Shown one piece after another: positions 9,294-16,618 of a DNA stretch of 64,000 nucleotides; position 1 is the first letter of the stretch; every line of letters begins with the position of its first letter. Made by a program: the position numbers and the translations under genes. This stretch comes from an uncultured Bacilli bacterium (GTDB lineage: Bacteria; Bacillota_I; Bacilli_A; RF39; UBA660). Where the stretch lies: NCBI GenBank assembly GCA_934096805.1, contig CAKOMW010000001.1:372001-436000 (forward strand), given 5' to 3'. The notes under the pieces are model-generated. The model saw nothing but the letters and a program-made list of their open reading frames with translations. It made no database searches and had not been told where the DNA came from.

Positions 9294-10152
9294 TATGGTA
9301 CAAGGTTTTTGTATGGCTCTTGCTGATAGTGTTCCTGGTATATCTGGGGGGACTGTTGCTTTTATCCTTGGTTTTTATGAAAAGTTTATTAATAGTGTTA
9401 ATGCTATTGTTACTAAGGGTGAAGATAAGAAAAAAGCGTTTTCGTTTTTGTTTAAATTAGGTATAGGATGGGCAATTGGAATGGCTCTTGCAGCGATTGT
9501 TTTGTCTAAGCTTTTTGAGGATCATATATATAGTGTTAGTTCACTTTTTATAGGGTTTATAGTGTTTGCAATTCCAATAATTATAAAGGAAGAGAAAAAT
9601 ACATTGAAAGGTAAGTATGGATATTTAATTTATTCTCTTATAGGAATAGCAATTGTTTCTTTGATTACTTATTTTAATCCTACTGGTGGAGGGAGTAATG
9701 TTGACCTTACTAATCTTAATCCTTTATTGTGTTTGTATGTGTTTATGGCTGGGGTTATTGCAATTTCCGCTATGGTGGTTCCTGGTATATCAGGTTCGAC
9801 ACTTTTGCTTATTTTTGGTCTTTATGTACCTATTATTACTTCGATTAGTGAGGTGTTGCATTTTAATTTTGGCTTTTTACCTATTTTAATAGTATTTGGT
9901 TTTGGAGTTATTACAGGATTGTTGCTTGTTGTTAAACTGATAAAGAAGGCTCTTGATAAGTATAGGGCTGAGACTATTTATATGGTGCTTGGTCTTATGG
10001 TTGGTTCAATATATGCAATTATTATGGGTCCTACTAGTCTTAGTGTTCCTAAGGAAGCAATGAGTTTTGGTACTTTTAGTATTTTGTTCTTTATTTTTGG
10101 AGGTATTATTGTTTATGGACTTGAAGTTTTAAAAAGAAAACTTGATAAGTAG
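9274..10152 (+). CDS. popT: DUF368 polyprenyl-phosphate transporter PopT
   Basis: 292 residues, eight or more hydrophobic segments in two inverted halves, each with the DUF368 hallmark: ADSVPGISGGTVAF near the N-terminus and VVPGISGSTLLLIFGLY in the middle. DUF368 proteins were shown in Gram-positive bacteria to return undecaprenyl phosphate to the inner leaflet for cell-wall synthesis. It overlaps the flippase-like gene by 20 bp and ends in a clear terminator. Family assignment is strong; the function is carried over from the family. Confidence 0.9.
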   Translation: MKKNIVNMVQGFCMALADSVPGISGGTVAFILGFYEKFINSVNAIVTKGEDKKKAFSFLFKLGIGWAIGMALAAIVLSKLFEDHIYSVSSLFIGFIVFAIPIIIKEEKNTLKGKYGYLIYSLIGIAIVSLITYFNPTGGGSNVDLTNLNPLLCLYVFMAGVIAISAMVVPGISGSTLLLIFGLYVPIITSISEVLHFNFGFLPILIVFGFGVITGLLLVVKLIKKALDKYRAETIYMVLGLMVGSIYAIIMGPTSLSVPKEAMSFGTFSILFFIFGGIIVYGLEVLKRKLDK

Positions 10153-10161
10153 TTTCATATT

Positions 10162-10183
10162 GGCACTTTTTAGTGCCTTTTTC
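10162..10183 (+). terminator. Terminator of popT
   Basis: Stem GGCACT/AGTGCC, loop TTTT, followed by a T-rich tail. Confidence 0.88.
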
Positions 10184-10247
10184 TATGGGAAAATATTTTG
10201 TACATTGTGATTTTATTTGCATATATTATGATAGCAGGAGGTGTATT

Positions 10248-10862
10248 ATGAATTTAGAGAGATGTTTTAATCCAAATGGTAATGTTGATGATATTAATAA
10301 AGTTAATTGTTTTTATATAGGTGTTCCTGGGACAAGGGGACAAAAAGGCGAAAAAGGAGATGTTGGTCCAAAGGGAGATAAAGGTGATATTGGACCTCAA
10401 GGTGAGAAAGGTGAAAAAGGTGATGCTGGAGAGTTAGTGCCTTCTTCGACTGAGGCTATGTTTGCGACTGGTTTTGTTGATAAAGATGATAATGGGGTAA
10501 TGGAGTTTGATACGCCATGGCTTATACCCAGTGATTCTGCAATTTTTAAAAATGTGAGTAATACAGGAGTTGGAATTGTTTCTGGTATTTATGAGATTGT
10601 TGTGTCTGGTTTGATAAGAGAAGCTGATGACACACATGGGGCGGAGGTTTATCTTGCTAATAGTGAGGGCTCGGCAATTAAGGATTTAACCTTTGAACTA
10701 AAAGCAGGTTATGGAAAACAAATGTATTTTTCGAAGAGCATTGCTTTTAGGTTTGAAAGTGATACGATTTTAAGTTTGAATGTTAATTTACTTGGTGATT
10801 TGGGGACTTCAAGTGTTGTTGTTGAAAATGTTAATTTAGTTATGAAGAAGATTCATGAATAG
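10248..10862 (+). CDS. Collagen-like repeat protein
   Basis: 204 residues. After a 24-residue head come about 13 Gly-X-Y triplets (residues 25-63; GEKGDVGPKGDKGD-type), rich in K, D and E as in bacterial triple helices. A beta-rich C-terminal domain of about 140 residues resembles the trimerising TNF-like tail of spore or exosporium collagen-like proteins such as BclA. There is no signal peptide, as in exosporium proteins. ATG 10248 follows GGAGGTG; an earlier in-frame ATG lacks one. A second collagen-like gene lies at 45.2-45.9 kb. Role inferred: surface filament, possibly of the spore. Confidence 0.85.
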   Translation: MNLERCFNPNGNVDDINKVNCFYIGVPGTRGQKGEKGDVGPKGDKGDIGPQGEKGEKGDAGELVPSSTEAMFATGFVDKDDNGVMEFDTPWLIPSDSAIFKNVSNTGVGIVSGIYEIVVSGLIREADDTHGAEVYLANSEGSAIKDLTFELKAGYGKQMYFSKSIAFRFESDTILSLNVNLLGDLGTSSVVVENVNLVMKKIHE

Positions 10863-10891
10863 AATGTTTTAAAGAAATTAATTAAAATTAC

Positions 10892-10920
10892 TTGTATAAA
10901 GATTAAATAGGTAGTATATT
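10892..10920 (+). promoter_or_regulatory. Promoter of putative antisense RNA
   Basis: TTGTAT, 17 bp, TATATT on the plus strand, starting a transcript at about 10927 that has no open reading frame and ends in the hairpin at 10972-11002. Confidence 0.6.
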
Positions 10921-10926
10921 ATATAT

Positions 10927-11005
10927 AAAGAAGCACGTTCTTTAAACGTCGATTTCATGTGTATACAAGTTGCGACGTTTCTCTATATCAGAGAGACGTC
11001 GCTTT
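10927..11005 (+). ncRNA. Putative RNA antitoxin of a type I toxin-antitoxin pair
   Basis: Predicted 75-80 nt RNA between its own promoter and a strong hairpin. It is convergent with the small peptide gene at 11023-11103. Its 5' part (10933-10957) matches, at about 20 of 25 positions, the 5' part of the peptide mRNA read from the other strand (11156-11131). The octamer CGACGTTT in its terminator can pair, using G-U pairs, with GGGCGTCG of the mRNA leader. This layout is that of Fst/RNAII and TxpA/RatA loci; function is inferred. Confidence 0.5.
10972..11002. terminator. Shared convergent terminator hairpin
   Basis: Near-perfect 13-bp stem (GCGACGTTTCTCT with AGAGAGACGTCGC; one G-U) and a 5-base loop. 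It is followed by TTT on the plus strand and lies downstream of the small peptide gene on the minus strand, so it can end both RNAs and supply their region of complementarity. Confidence 0.75.
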
Positions 11006-11022
11006 AGTTATTAATTAAACAT

Positions 11023-11103
11023 TTAGATTAATCTATAGATGATAATTAATAAAAAAAGGATTATAATAAGCAGAATGCTAATCAAGTCGTTTTTTTTACT
11101 CAT
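11023..11103 (-). CDS. 26-residue hydrophobic peptide, putative type I toxin
   Basis: Too short for usual gene calling. The minus-strand ATG at 11103 is preceded by AGGTGATG at good spacing. The product is a charged head (MSKKND), about 17 continuous aliphatic residues and a YRLI end, so a single membrane helix typical of Fst/Ldr/TxpA-like toxins. A strong promoter (TTGCAT-17-TATACT) lies 62 bp upstream. In the leader, TCACTTTC can pair with GAAAG and GTGA around the ribosome-binding site, which would hide it, as in known type I toxin mRNAs. A convergent small RNA lies just downstream. Sequence homology to a named toxin is not claimed. Confidence 0.65.
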   Translation of the reverse strand: MSKKNDLISILLIIILFLLIIIYRLI

Positions 11104-11164
11104 TATACATCACCTCGCTTTCATAGAAAGTGAAGCCGACGCCCAAAGATACGTGCATGATACA

Positions 11165-11193
11165 AGTATAAAGTATATGAATACACAATGCAA
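11165..11193 (-). promoter_or_regulatory. Promoter of the hydrophobic peptide gene
   Basis: Minus strand TTGCAT (11188-11193), 17 bp, TATACT (11165-11170); predicted start about 11158, leaving a 55-nt structured leader. Confidence 0.65.
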
Positions 11194-11319
11194 ATGAGTA
11201 AAAATGGCATTTGGTATAAAAAATAGTATTCAATTTTAAAAATTGTCTTAGGGAAAAATAACTTTTGATATAAAAGGGGATACTAAAAAGTATTATTTTG
11301 TATAAATTGAAAAAAATTC

Positions 11320-11348
11320 TTGAAAAAGAAGTTTTTTTGTTATAGAAT
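11320..11348 (+). promoter_or_regulatory. Promoter of the surface protein with poly-G tract
   Basis: TTGAAA, 17 bp, TAGAAT. The predicted transcript starts near 11355, just before GAGAGGAGG (11367-11375). A TTG-TAA start-stop pair sits eight bases after that ribosome-binding site, and the poly-G tract lies about 75 bp on. Confidence 0.5.
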
Positions 11349-11447
11349 TAACTTATAAGAAACTAAGAGAGGAGGAAGAAATTTTGTAATAAACATACAT
11401 ATGTTTGTGAAATTTCTGAATTTTTTATGATAAACAAATATTCGTCT

Positions 11448-11458
11448 GGGGGGGGGGG
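11448..11458 (+). repeat. Homopolymer of 11 G: candidate phase-variation tract
   Basis: Eleven consecutive G in an otherwise very AT-rich sequence. ATG 11427 reads MINKYSSGGG into the tract and stops at TAA 11469 with 11 G. With 10 G the frame continues through NTTNPINKKRKVLYL into the surface protein below. Poly-G tracts in such positions are classical slipped-strand contingency loci. The present length would be an OFF state for that start. Confidence 0.7.
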
Positions 11459-11502
11459 TCAATACTACTAACCCTATAAATAAAAAAAGAAAGGTATTAT
11501 AT

Positions 11503-13029
11503 TTGATAGCTTTATCAATGTTTAGTATAGGGATAATAACACTAAGCACTTATGCGTTATATAATAGTGAGTTAGTGACAGGTGAAAACACTATAAAATC
11601 AGGACAGGTAAAAATGAGTTATACTGAAGTAAATGAATTGGCTTTAAATAATGCGTTACCTATGAAAGATGAAGAAGGGAAAAATCTTAATGATTACTTT
11701 GATTTTACTGTGTCATCATGGATAAAAACAAATGCTAATGATAGTACAGAAAGAAAATTAAATTATAATATAGTAATAGAAATGATATCAATGTATATTA
11801 ATGGAATGGAAATACAAGAAGGAAATGATTATTATGTCCCAGGAAAACTTTTATCAGATTATATGTATAAAGTGTATTTAACTACTTTAGATGATAATGG
11901 TAATGAAACAGAAATAACAGAACCAATGACAATTGAAGAGTTAAATAATTATATTATTAAGTCTCAAGAAGAAACATTTAAAAATGGTAAAGCTCAAGTA
12001 GATACAAAATATAGACTAAGGATATGGGTAGACTATAATTATGATGTAAATATATATAAAACTTTTAATGAAAATGACAATGGATTTACCGTAGATAGTG
12101 TAGGCTATAAATTTAGAGTAAATGTAAATACAAATAAGATAGAACAACAAGAAATGATACCAATACTTAATATTCCATTGGGAAAAGATAAAACAATAAA
12201 AGTAACTCATGAAATAGATGATACTTTACAAGTAGATAATAAGTTTGCAACAGAATATAGATATACAGGTAAGAATCCTAATAATTATGTTTTATTTAAT
12301 AATGAATTATGGAGAATAATAGGAGTAATACCTACTGAAGATACTTCTGGTAATGTAGAAAATAGATTAAAAATAATAAGAACTGAATCGATAGGAAATA
12401 AGAAATGGAATAGTTGTGAATATACTGTCAAAAATTCTATTTATACTTGCAATGATTCTGGTAAATATTTAAATGATTGGACTGGTGCAACTTTAAATAC
12501 ATATTTAAATAATGATTATTATAATACATTAACAAGTGATGCCAAAAACATGATAGGAACAACAAAGTATTATCTTGGAGGATATAGTGGTATAAATATA
12601 ACATCTGATGTAATGTGGCAATATGAAAGAAAGAATGATACAAATAGAACAGAATATTATTATGGAACAAACCCAGTAATGCAAAATGATGCATCAAAAA
12701 AGATAGCGCTAATGTATGCAAGCGATTATGGATATGCTTCAAGTAATGTATGTAAATCTGTCGTTACCAGCATAGGAGCATATGATTCATCTTTTTGCAC
12801 CTCAACAAATTGGTTATATTCTGGTTCTGATGAATGGTTACTTCCGCAGAGTTCAGGCGATTCCAGCTATGCTTTCAGTGTGGATTCGACTAACGGTGTC
12901 GATAACTACTACAACCTAGTCTACATAGACGAGTATACGGTCCGCCCAGTCCTTTATCTGTCATCTAACGTAAAGATTTCAGGTGGAAATGGGACTTCGG
13001 AACAACCATATCAACTTAGTATCAGTTGA
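11503..13029 (+). CDS. Anchored surface protein with DGR-type variable C-terminus
   Basis: 508 residues from TTG 11503 (AAAGG eight bases before). One signal-anchor helix lies at the N-terminus, then an extracellular region, then a lectin-like domain (YVLFNNELWRIIGVI onwards) ending VRPVLYLSSNVKI. The basic KKRK that should precede the helix is upstream of this TTG, in the frame reached from ATG 11427 only if the G tract has 10 instead of 11 bases. The true start is therefore uncertain and possibly phase-variable. The gene is A-rich on a strand where neighbours are T-rich. The last ~190 bp are distinctly GC-richer, as in diversified DGR targets. Function: probable adhesin or ligand binder. 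Confidence 0.75.
   Translation: MIALSMFSIGIITLSTYALYNSELVTGENTIKSGQVKMSYTEVNELALNNALPMKDEEGKNLNDYFDFTVSSWIKTNANDSTERKLNYNIVIEMISMYINGMEIQEGNDYYVPGKLLSDYMYKVYLTTLDDNGNETEITEPMTIEELNNYIIKSQEETFKNGKAQVDTKYRLRIWVDYNYDVNIYKTFNENDNGFTVDSVGYKFRVNVNTNKIEQQEMIPILNIPLGKDKTIKVTHEIDDTLQVDNKFATEYRYTGKNPNNYVLFNNELWRIIGVIPTEDTSGNVENRLKIIRTESIGNKKWNSCEYTVKNSIYTCNDSGKYLNDWTGATLNTYLNNDYYNTLTSDAKNMIGTTKYYLGGYSGINITSDVMWQYERKNDTNRTEYYYGTNPVMQNDASKKIALMYASDYGYASSNVCKSVVTSIGAYDSSFCTSTNWLYSGSDEWLLPQSSGDSSYAFSVDSTNGVDNYYNLVYIDEYTVRPVLYLSSNVKISGGNGTSEQPYQLSIS
12838..13020 (+). other. GC-rich candidate variable region of the surface protein
   Basis: Starting at TTACTTCCGCAG, base composition shifts from A-rich to mixed, with many AAC, TAC, GTC and CGC codons in the part encoding TNGVDNYYNLVYIDEYTVRP. 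It ends in the conserved VRPVLYLSSNVKI frame. A DGR variable region is inferred; no template repeat or reverse transcriptase is visible here. Confidence 0.45.
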
Positions 13030-13075
13030 GAGTTTTTGAACGAGTCTGCAAGGTAAAATCTTGCGACGAGTAATT

Positions 13076-13110
13076 GAAGAAGAAGTTTTTTGTTTTCTTC
13101 TTTTCTTTTT
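13076..13110 (+). terminator. Terminator after surface protein
   Basis: Stem AAGAAGAA/TTCTTCTT with a T-rich loop and tail; a second small hairpin (GCAAG/CTTGC) precedes it at about 13047-13066. Confidence 0.6.
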
Positions 13111-13146
13111 TCTTTGTTTATTATATAATGGTGGTGAGGTGATACG

Positions 13147-13905
13147 ATGAGGGCACTTATAACTGGGGCTGGTTCTGGGATTGGTCGAGAAATGGCTATT
13201 TATTTGGATAGTATTTCTTATGAGCTAATACTTGTTGATAAGGATGGTTCTTCTTTGGAAAAGTTGAAGTCTGATTTAAAGAATGATCATAAGTTTATTG
13301 TTACTGATCTTTGTGATTTGAAGAAAGTTAAGGATTTATATATTATTACACGTAAGGATAATATTGATATGCTTATTAATAATGCTGGTTTTGGATTTTA
13401 TGGTGATTATAATTCTTGTGATTTACTTACGGAGCTTGATATGATTAATGTTAATGTTGTTGCTGTTCATGTGCTTACTCGTATGTTTTTAAAGGATATG
13501 GTTAAGAAGGATAAGGGTTATATTTTGAATGTTGCTTCTAGTGCTGGGTTGCTTCGTGGTGGTCCTTTAATGAGTTGTTATTATGGTACTAAGGGTTATG
13601 TTGTTGATTTTACGTGTGCTCTTTATGAAGAGCTTCGTAGGAATAAATCTCATGTTGTTGTTTCTTGTTTGTGTCCTGGGCCTGTTAGTACTAATTTTAA
13701 TAAGGTAGCTGGTGTTAATTTTAATATTAAGTCTCTTTCTGCTTGTGGTGTTGCTCGTTATGGGCTTAAGAAGATGTATTTGGATAAGAAGCTTATTATT
13801 GTTCCTGGTTTTTGGGTTAGGGTTGGCGTTTTCGTTAGTAGGTTTTTGCCTGTTAAGTGGCTTCTTAGAATAACTTATAATATTCAAAGGAAAAAGGGTA
13901 GATAG
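13147..13905 (+). CDS. Short-chain dehydrogenase/reductase
   Basis: 252-residue classical SDR: cofactor loop TGAGSGIG (6-13), the NNAG motif at 78-81, catalytic serine near 131-132 and YxxxK at Tyr145/Lys149. A C-terminal hydrophobic stretch (VRVGVFVSRFLPVKWLL) suggests membrane association, as in YqjQ-like short-chain dehydrogenases. The substrate cannot be told from the sequence. AGGTGAT precedes the ATG and truA begins 1 bp after the stop, so they are co-transcribed. Confidence 0.88.
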   Translation: MRALITGAGSGIGREMAIYLDSISYELILVDKDGSSLEKLKSDLKNDHKFIVTDLCDLKKVKDLYIITRKDNIDMLINNAGFGFYGDYNSCDLLTELDMINVNVVAVHVLTRMFLKDMVKKDKGYILNVASSAGLLRGGPLMSCYYGTKGYVVDFTCALYEELRRNKSHVVVSCLCPGPVSTNFNKVAGVNFNIKSLSACGVARYGLKKMYLDKKLIIVPGFWVRVGVFVSRFLPVKWLLRITYNIQRKKGR

Positions 13906-13906
13906 A

Positions 13907-14659
13907 ATGAAGTATTTTATTAAATTTTCGTATGATGGCTCTTGTTTTTCTGGTTTTCAAAGACAAAAGGGTCTTAGAACCGTGCAGAGTGTAATGGAAG
14001 AGTGTCTTACTTCTTTGAATAATGGCAATTTTGTTAGTTTATGTGCTTCTGGTAGAACTGATAAGGGGGTTCATGCTAGAGGGCAGTGTGCCCATTTTTG
14101 TCTTGATGTTGATGTTAAGTTATATAATTTAAAAAAATATCTTAATAAGTGTTTTAATGGAGAAATATATGTATTGGATGTTTTTTTGGTTGATGATGGT
14201 TTTCATGCTAGGTATGATGTTTTGTCTAAGACTTATTGTTATTATATAAATATGGGAGAATTTAATCCTTGTATGAGAAATTATGTTCTTCAGTATAATA
14301 GAGCTTTGGATGTTTCTTTGATGAAAGAGGCTTCTTTGGTATTTTTAGGAGAACATGATTTTAGAAGTTTTTGTTTTGATTCTAAAAGTCAGGATAATTG
14401 TGTTAGGACTATTTATGATGTAAATATAAGTGTCAATGATTGTATAGTCGAGATTAGGTTTACAGGTAATGGTTTTCTTAGAAAAATGGTGAGAAATATG
14501 GTTTCTGTGCTTCTTTTGGTTGGCTCTGGAAAGATTAATTGTTCTGATGTTGTTAGTATACTTGAATGTCAAGAAAAGTCGTATAATGTCAAATGCGTGT
14601 CTTCTTGTGGACTTTATCTTGACAATGTAGTTTACGGTGGTGAATTTGATGAGTTATAG
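13907..14659 (+). CDS. truA: tRNA pseudouridine(38-40) synthase
   Basis: Converts uridines 38-40 of the anticodon arm to pseudouridine. The 250-residue protein has the family N-terminus (YDGSCFSGFQRQ) and the catalytic aspartate Asp52 in SGRTDKGVHARGQ. Its C-terminal domain contains GNGFLRKMVRNMV. Length and motifs are normal. It directly follows the SDR and overlaps the next unknown gene by 11 bp. Confidence 0.95.
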   Translation: MKYFIKFSYDGSCFSGFQRQKGLRTVQSVMEECLTSLNNGNFVSLCASGRTDKGVHARGQCAHFCLDVDVKLYNLKKYLNKCFNGEIYVLDVFLVDDGFHARYDVLSKTYCYYINMGEFNPCMRNYVLQYNRALDVSLMKEASLVFLGEHDFRSFCFDSKSQDNCVRTIYDVNISVNDCIVEIRFTGNGFLRKMVRNMVSVLLLVGSGKINCSDVVSILECQEKSYNVKCVSSCGLYLDNVVYGGEFDEL

Positions 14660-15404
14660 GTTTTCTTCTGATACTCTTATTCATTCTTGTGGGTTTAATT
14701 TGTATTCTTTTTATAATATTTTAAAGAACGGGATTATGTCTTATTCTTATGCAAAAGAGAATGGGTTTGTTGTTGATAGAAATTATTATGGTTCTAATTT
14801 GGATGATATGATTTCTTGTGTTAGATATTTGTATGTTAATGATTCTATAGAGGATGGCGCTTATAATGCTCATGTGAAGAATGGACTTTCTTTTATTTTG
14901 GAGGATGTTTCTTTTGTTTATGACAAAGGTGATAGATTTATTCATCGTTATGATGAAGTTTTGGTTAAGGATTATATTGATGTTTCTAGGATTAAAGGAG
15001 TTCTTGTTCCTGATTTTTATAAAGATTTTGATGTTTGTGATTTAGAGTTTATTAGAAGGGATTCTACTAGTTATTCTTTAATTCTTAGGAATGTTTCTAA
15101 TATGCTTTCTTTTATTGGTTCTCTTGGAGGTAGTGTTAATAAGTCATTGTATGATGATTGTTTTAGGGAGCTTTATTATATTAATGAGGCTTTTAGGAAT
15201 AGTTCTTCTTCGGATAAAGAGGTTCTTCGTGATGATTTTGTTTGTGTTATTGATGATTTGAATTATTTGATTGGTACTGATTTTGCTAGAGTTTTTAAGA
15301 ATATTATTGGTAAGGATGAAGTTTCTCTTATTGATGTTGTTGATTATTTTAGGGGTGATTTACCTATTTATTATTTGGGGAATAGTGTTTCTTTGAAGAA
15401 GTAA
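14649..15404 (+). CDS. Unknown protein, possible ADP-ribosyltransferase-like fold
   Basis: 251 residues, no signal peptide or membrane segment. ATG 14649 (behind GGTGGTGA) overlaps truA by 11 bp. The N-terminal pattern LIHSCGFNLYSFYNILKNGI resembles the start of several ADP-ribosyltransferase-like folds, in which a His and an NL-x-x-I-L-x-x-G-I stretch occur. That similarity is only by eye and no catalytic triad can be assigned. It could equally be an uncharacterised lineage-specific protein. Translational coupling to truA suggests constitutive, low expression. Confidence 0.7.
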   Translation: MSYRFSSDTLIHSCGFNLYSFYNILKNGIMSYSYAKENGFVVDRNYYGSNLDDMISCVRYLYVNDSIEDGAYNAHVKNGLSFILEDVSFVYDKGDRFIHRYDEVLVKDYIDVSRIKGVLVPDFYKDFDVCDLEFIRRDSTSYSLILRNVSNMLSFIGSLGGSVNKSLYDDCFRELYYINEAFRNSSSSDKEVLRDDFVCVIDDLNYLIGTDFARVFKNIIGKDEVSLIDVVDYFRGDLPIYYLGNSVSLKK

Positions 15405-15449
15405 TAATATTTTCTTTGATTGTTTCGTATACTATTAAGGGTGATTTGT

Positions 15450-15896
15450 ATGAATTATAAAAAGCTTATTGTTAGTATTTTGATTCCTGTTATTCTTGGT
15501 AGTTTGATTGGTGTTCTTATTGATACTTCTTCGTATGGGTATTTGCTTAAACCTGCTTTGTCTCCACCGTCTTGGTTGTTTCCTGTTATGTGGACTGTTC
15601 TTTATATTTTGATGGGTATTTCTAGTTATTTAGTTTCTAGAGATGCTGGTTCTTCTGATGCACTTTCTGTTTATGGGTTACAACTTTTTGTTAATTTAAT
15701 GTGGTCTATTATATTTTTTGTATTTAATTTTTATTTAGTTTCGTTTGTTTGGCTTTTAATTTTAGATGCTTTGGTTATTTATATGATTTTTAAATTTTAT
15801 AAGATTAATAGGGTTTCGGCTTATTTACAGTTTCCTTATTTGATTTGGATATTGTTTGCTAGTTATTTGAATCTTGGTATTTATATTTTGAATTAA
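15450..15896 (+). CDS. tspO: TspO/MBR family membrane protein
   Basis: 148 residues with five hydrophobic segments and the family signatures LKPALSPPSWLFPVMWTVLY in the first loop and NLMWSIIFF in the middle. TspO proteins bind porphyrins and affect stress or tetrapyrrole metabolism in bacteria; the role here is unknown. ATG 15450 follows GGGTGAT; the longer open frame upstream has no ribosome-binding site. Confidence 0.92.
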   Translation: MNYKKLIVSILIPVILGSLIGVLIDTSSYGYLLKPALSPPSWLFPVMWTVLYILMGISSYLVSRDAGSSDALSVYGLQLFVNLMWSIIFFVFNFYLVSFVWLLILDALVIYMIFKFYKINRVSAYLQFPYLIWILFASYLNLGIYILN

Positions 15897-15932
15897 AAAA
15901 ATAGAGTTTTTGTTTTATTACTCTATTTTTTA
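15895..15932. terminator. Bidirectional terminator between tspO and convergent gene
   Basis: Stem AAATAGAGT/ACTCTATTT with A and T runs on both sides; serves both converging genes. Confidence 0.85.
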
Positions 15933-16234
15933 ATGTTGTTTAATTCTTCTTCAACTTTTTTGATTGTTCTTTTTAAAGTTTCTACATCAATATAGTTTTC
16001 TGTGAATGGGTGACCTCCACTTTTGGTTTGTTTGCTATTTATGTTGATAGTGACACCTTTTATTTTTTCTTCTATATCTTGTTGGATGGCAGCGGTTGTG
16101 CATAGAACTTGTCCAAGTAATACAAACCAGTTTCCTATAGCATTTTGTTCATTGGCTGTTAAGTCGTCTGTTATGGCTAAGGCTATGGCAAAACAAATAG
16201 TTGTCCAAAGTTTGGTGTCGTTAGAGTTTTTCAT
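15923..16234 (-). CDS. Unknown small protein, hydrophobic N-terminal half
   Basis: 103 residues. Residues 8-50 are weakly hydrophobic (LWTTICFAIALAI and WFVLLGQVLCTTAAIQQ). Residues 75-103 form a charged, probably coiled helix (LKRTIKKVEEELNNIKK). I do not recognise the family. No convincing ribosome-binding site precedes the ATG. It is kept because codon use follows the minus-strand pattern, the frame is open over its whole length, and it ends in a shared terminator. Confidence 0.65.
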   Translation of the reverse strand: MKNSNDTKLWTTICFAIALAITDDLTANEQNAIGNWFVLLGQVLCTTAAIQQDIEEKIKGVTININSKQTKSGGHPFTENYIDVETLKRTIKKVEEELNNIKK

Positions 16235-16309
16235 ACTTAATTTTATAAATTTTTCTATATTTTATTAATAATTGTGTTATAATTTTATTATAGGAAGTAG
16301 GTGTTAAAT

Positions 16310-16618
16310 ATGGATTTGCTTGTTTTGGTTTTGCTTGTTGTTATTGTTGGTATTTTTTTCCGTGATACTAAGCGTTTGGTTTATTTGATTGGGATACTTG
16401 AATTGTTTTTTAGACTTGTTCATCATATTGGTGATTTGCTTGGAATAGCTGTTTTTAACAATTTTGTTGATAAGTATATTCCTAATTCTATTTTTACTAT
16501 TATTTCTGGTCACACTAATGGGGTGCTTTGTACAGTGCTTTCATTTGTGGTTGTTGGGATATTGGTGATGTTTTTGTTTTATCTTATTAAGTATTTTTTT
16601 AAAGCAAAGAAGTTATAG
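16310..16618 (+). CDS. Unknown small membrane protein
   Basis: 102 residues, three probable membrane segments at about 1-18, 22-45 and 75-98. ATG 16310 lies seven bases after AGGTG. No family recognised. It overlaps by 6 bp the end of a convergent small membrane-protein frame. A role in the envelope is the only inference possible. Confidence 0.7.
   Translation: MDLLVLVLLVVIVGIFFRDTKRLVYLIGILELFFRLVHHIGDLLGIAVFNNFVDKYIPNSIFTIISGHTNGVLCTVLSFVVVGILVMFLFYLIKYFFKAKKL

Noticed and set aside
10863..13110. Reverse transcriptase or template repeat of a DGR in the window
   Set aside because: No frame with RT motifs (such as a YxDD box) and no second near-copy of the variable regions with excess adenine was found.
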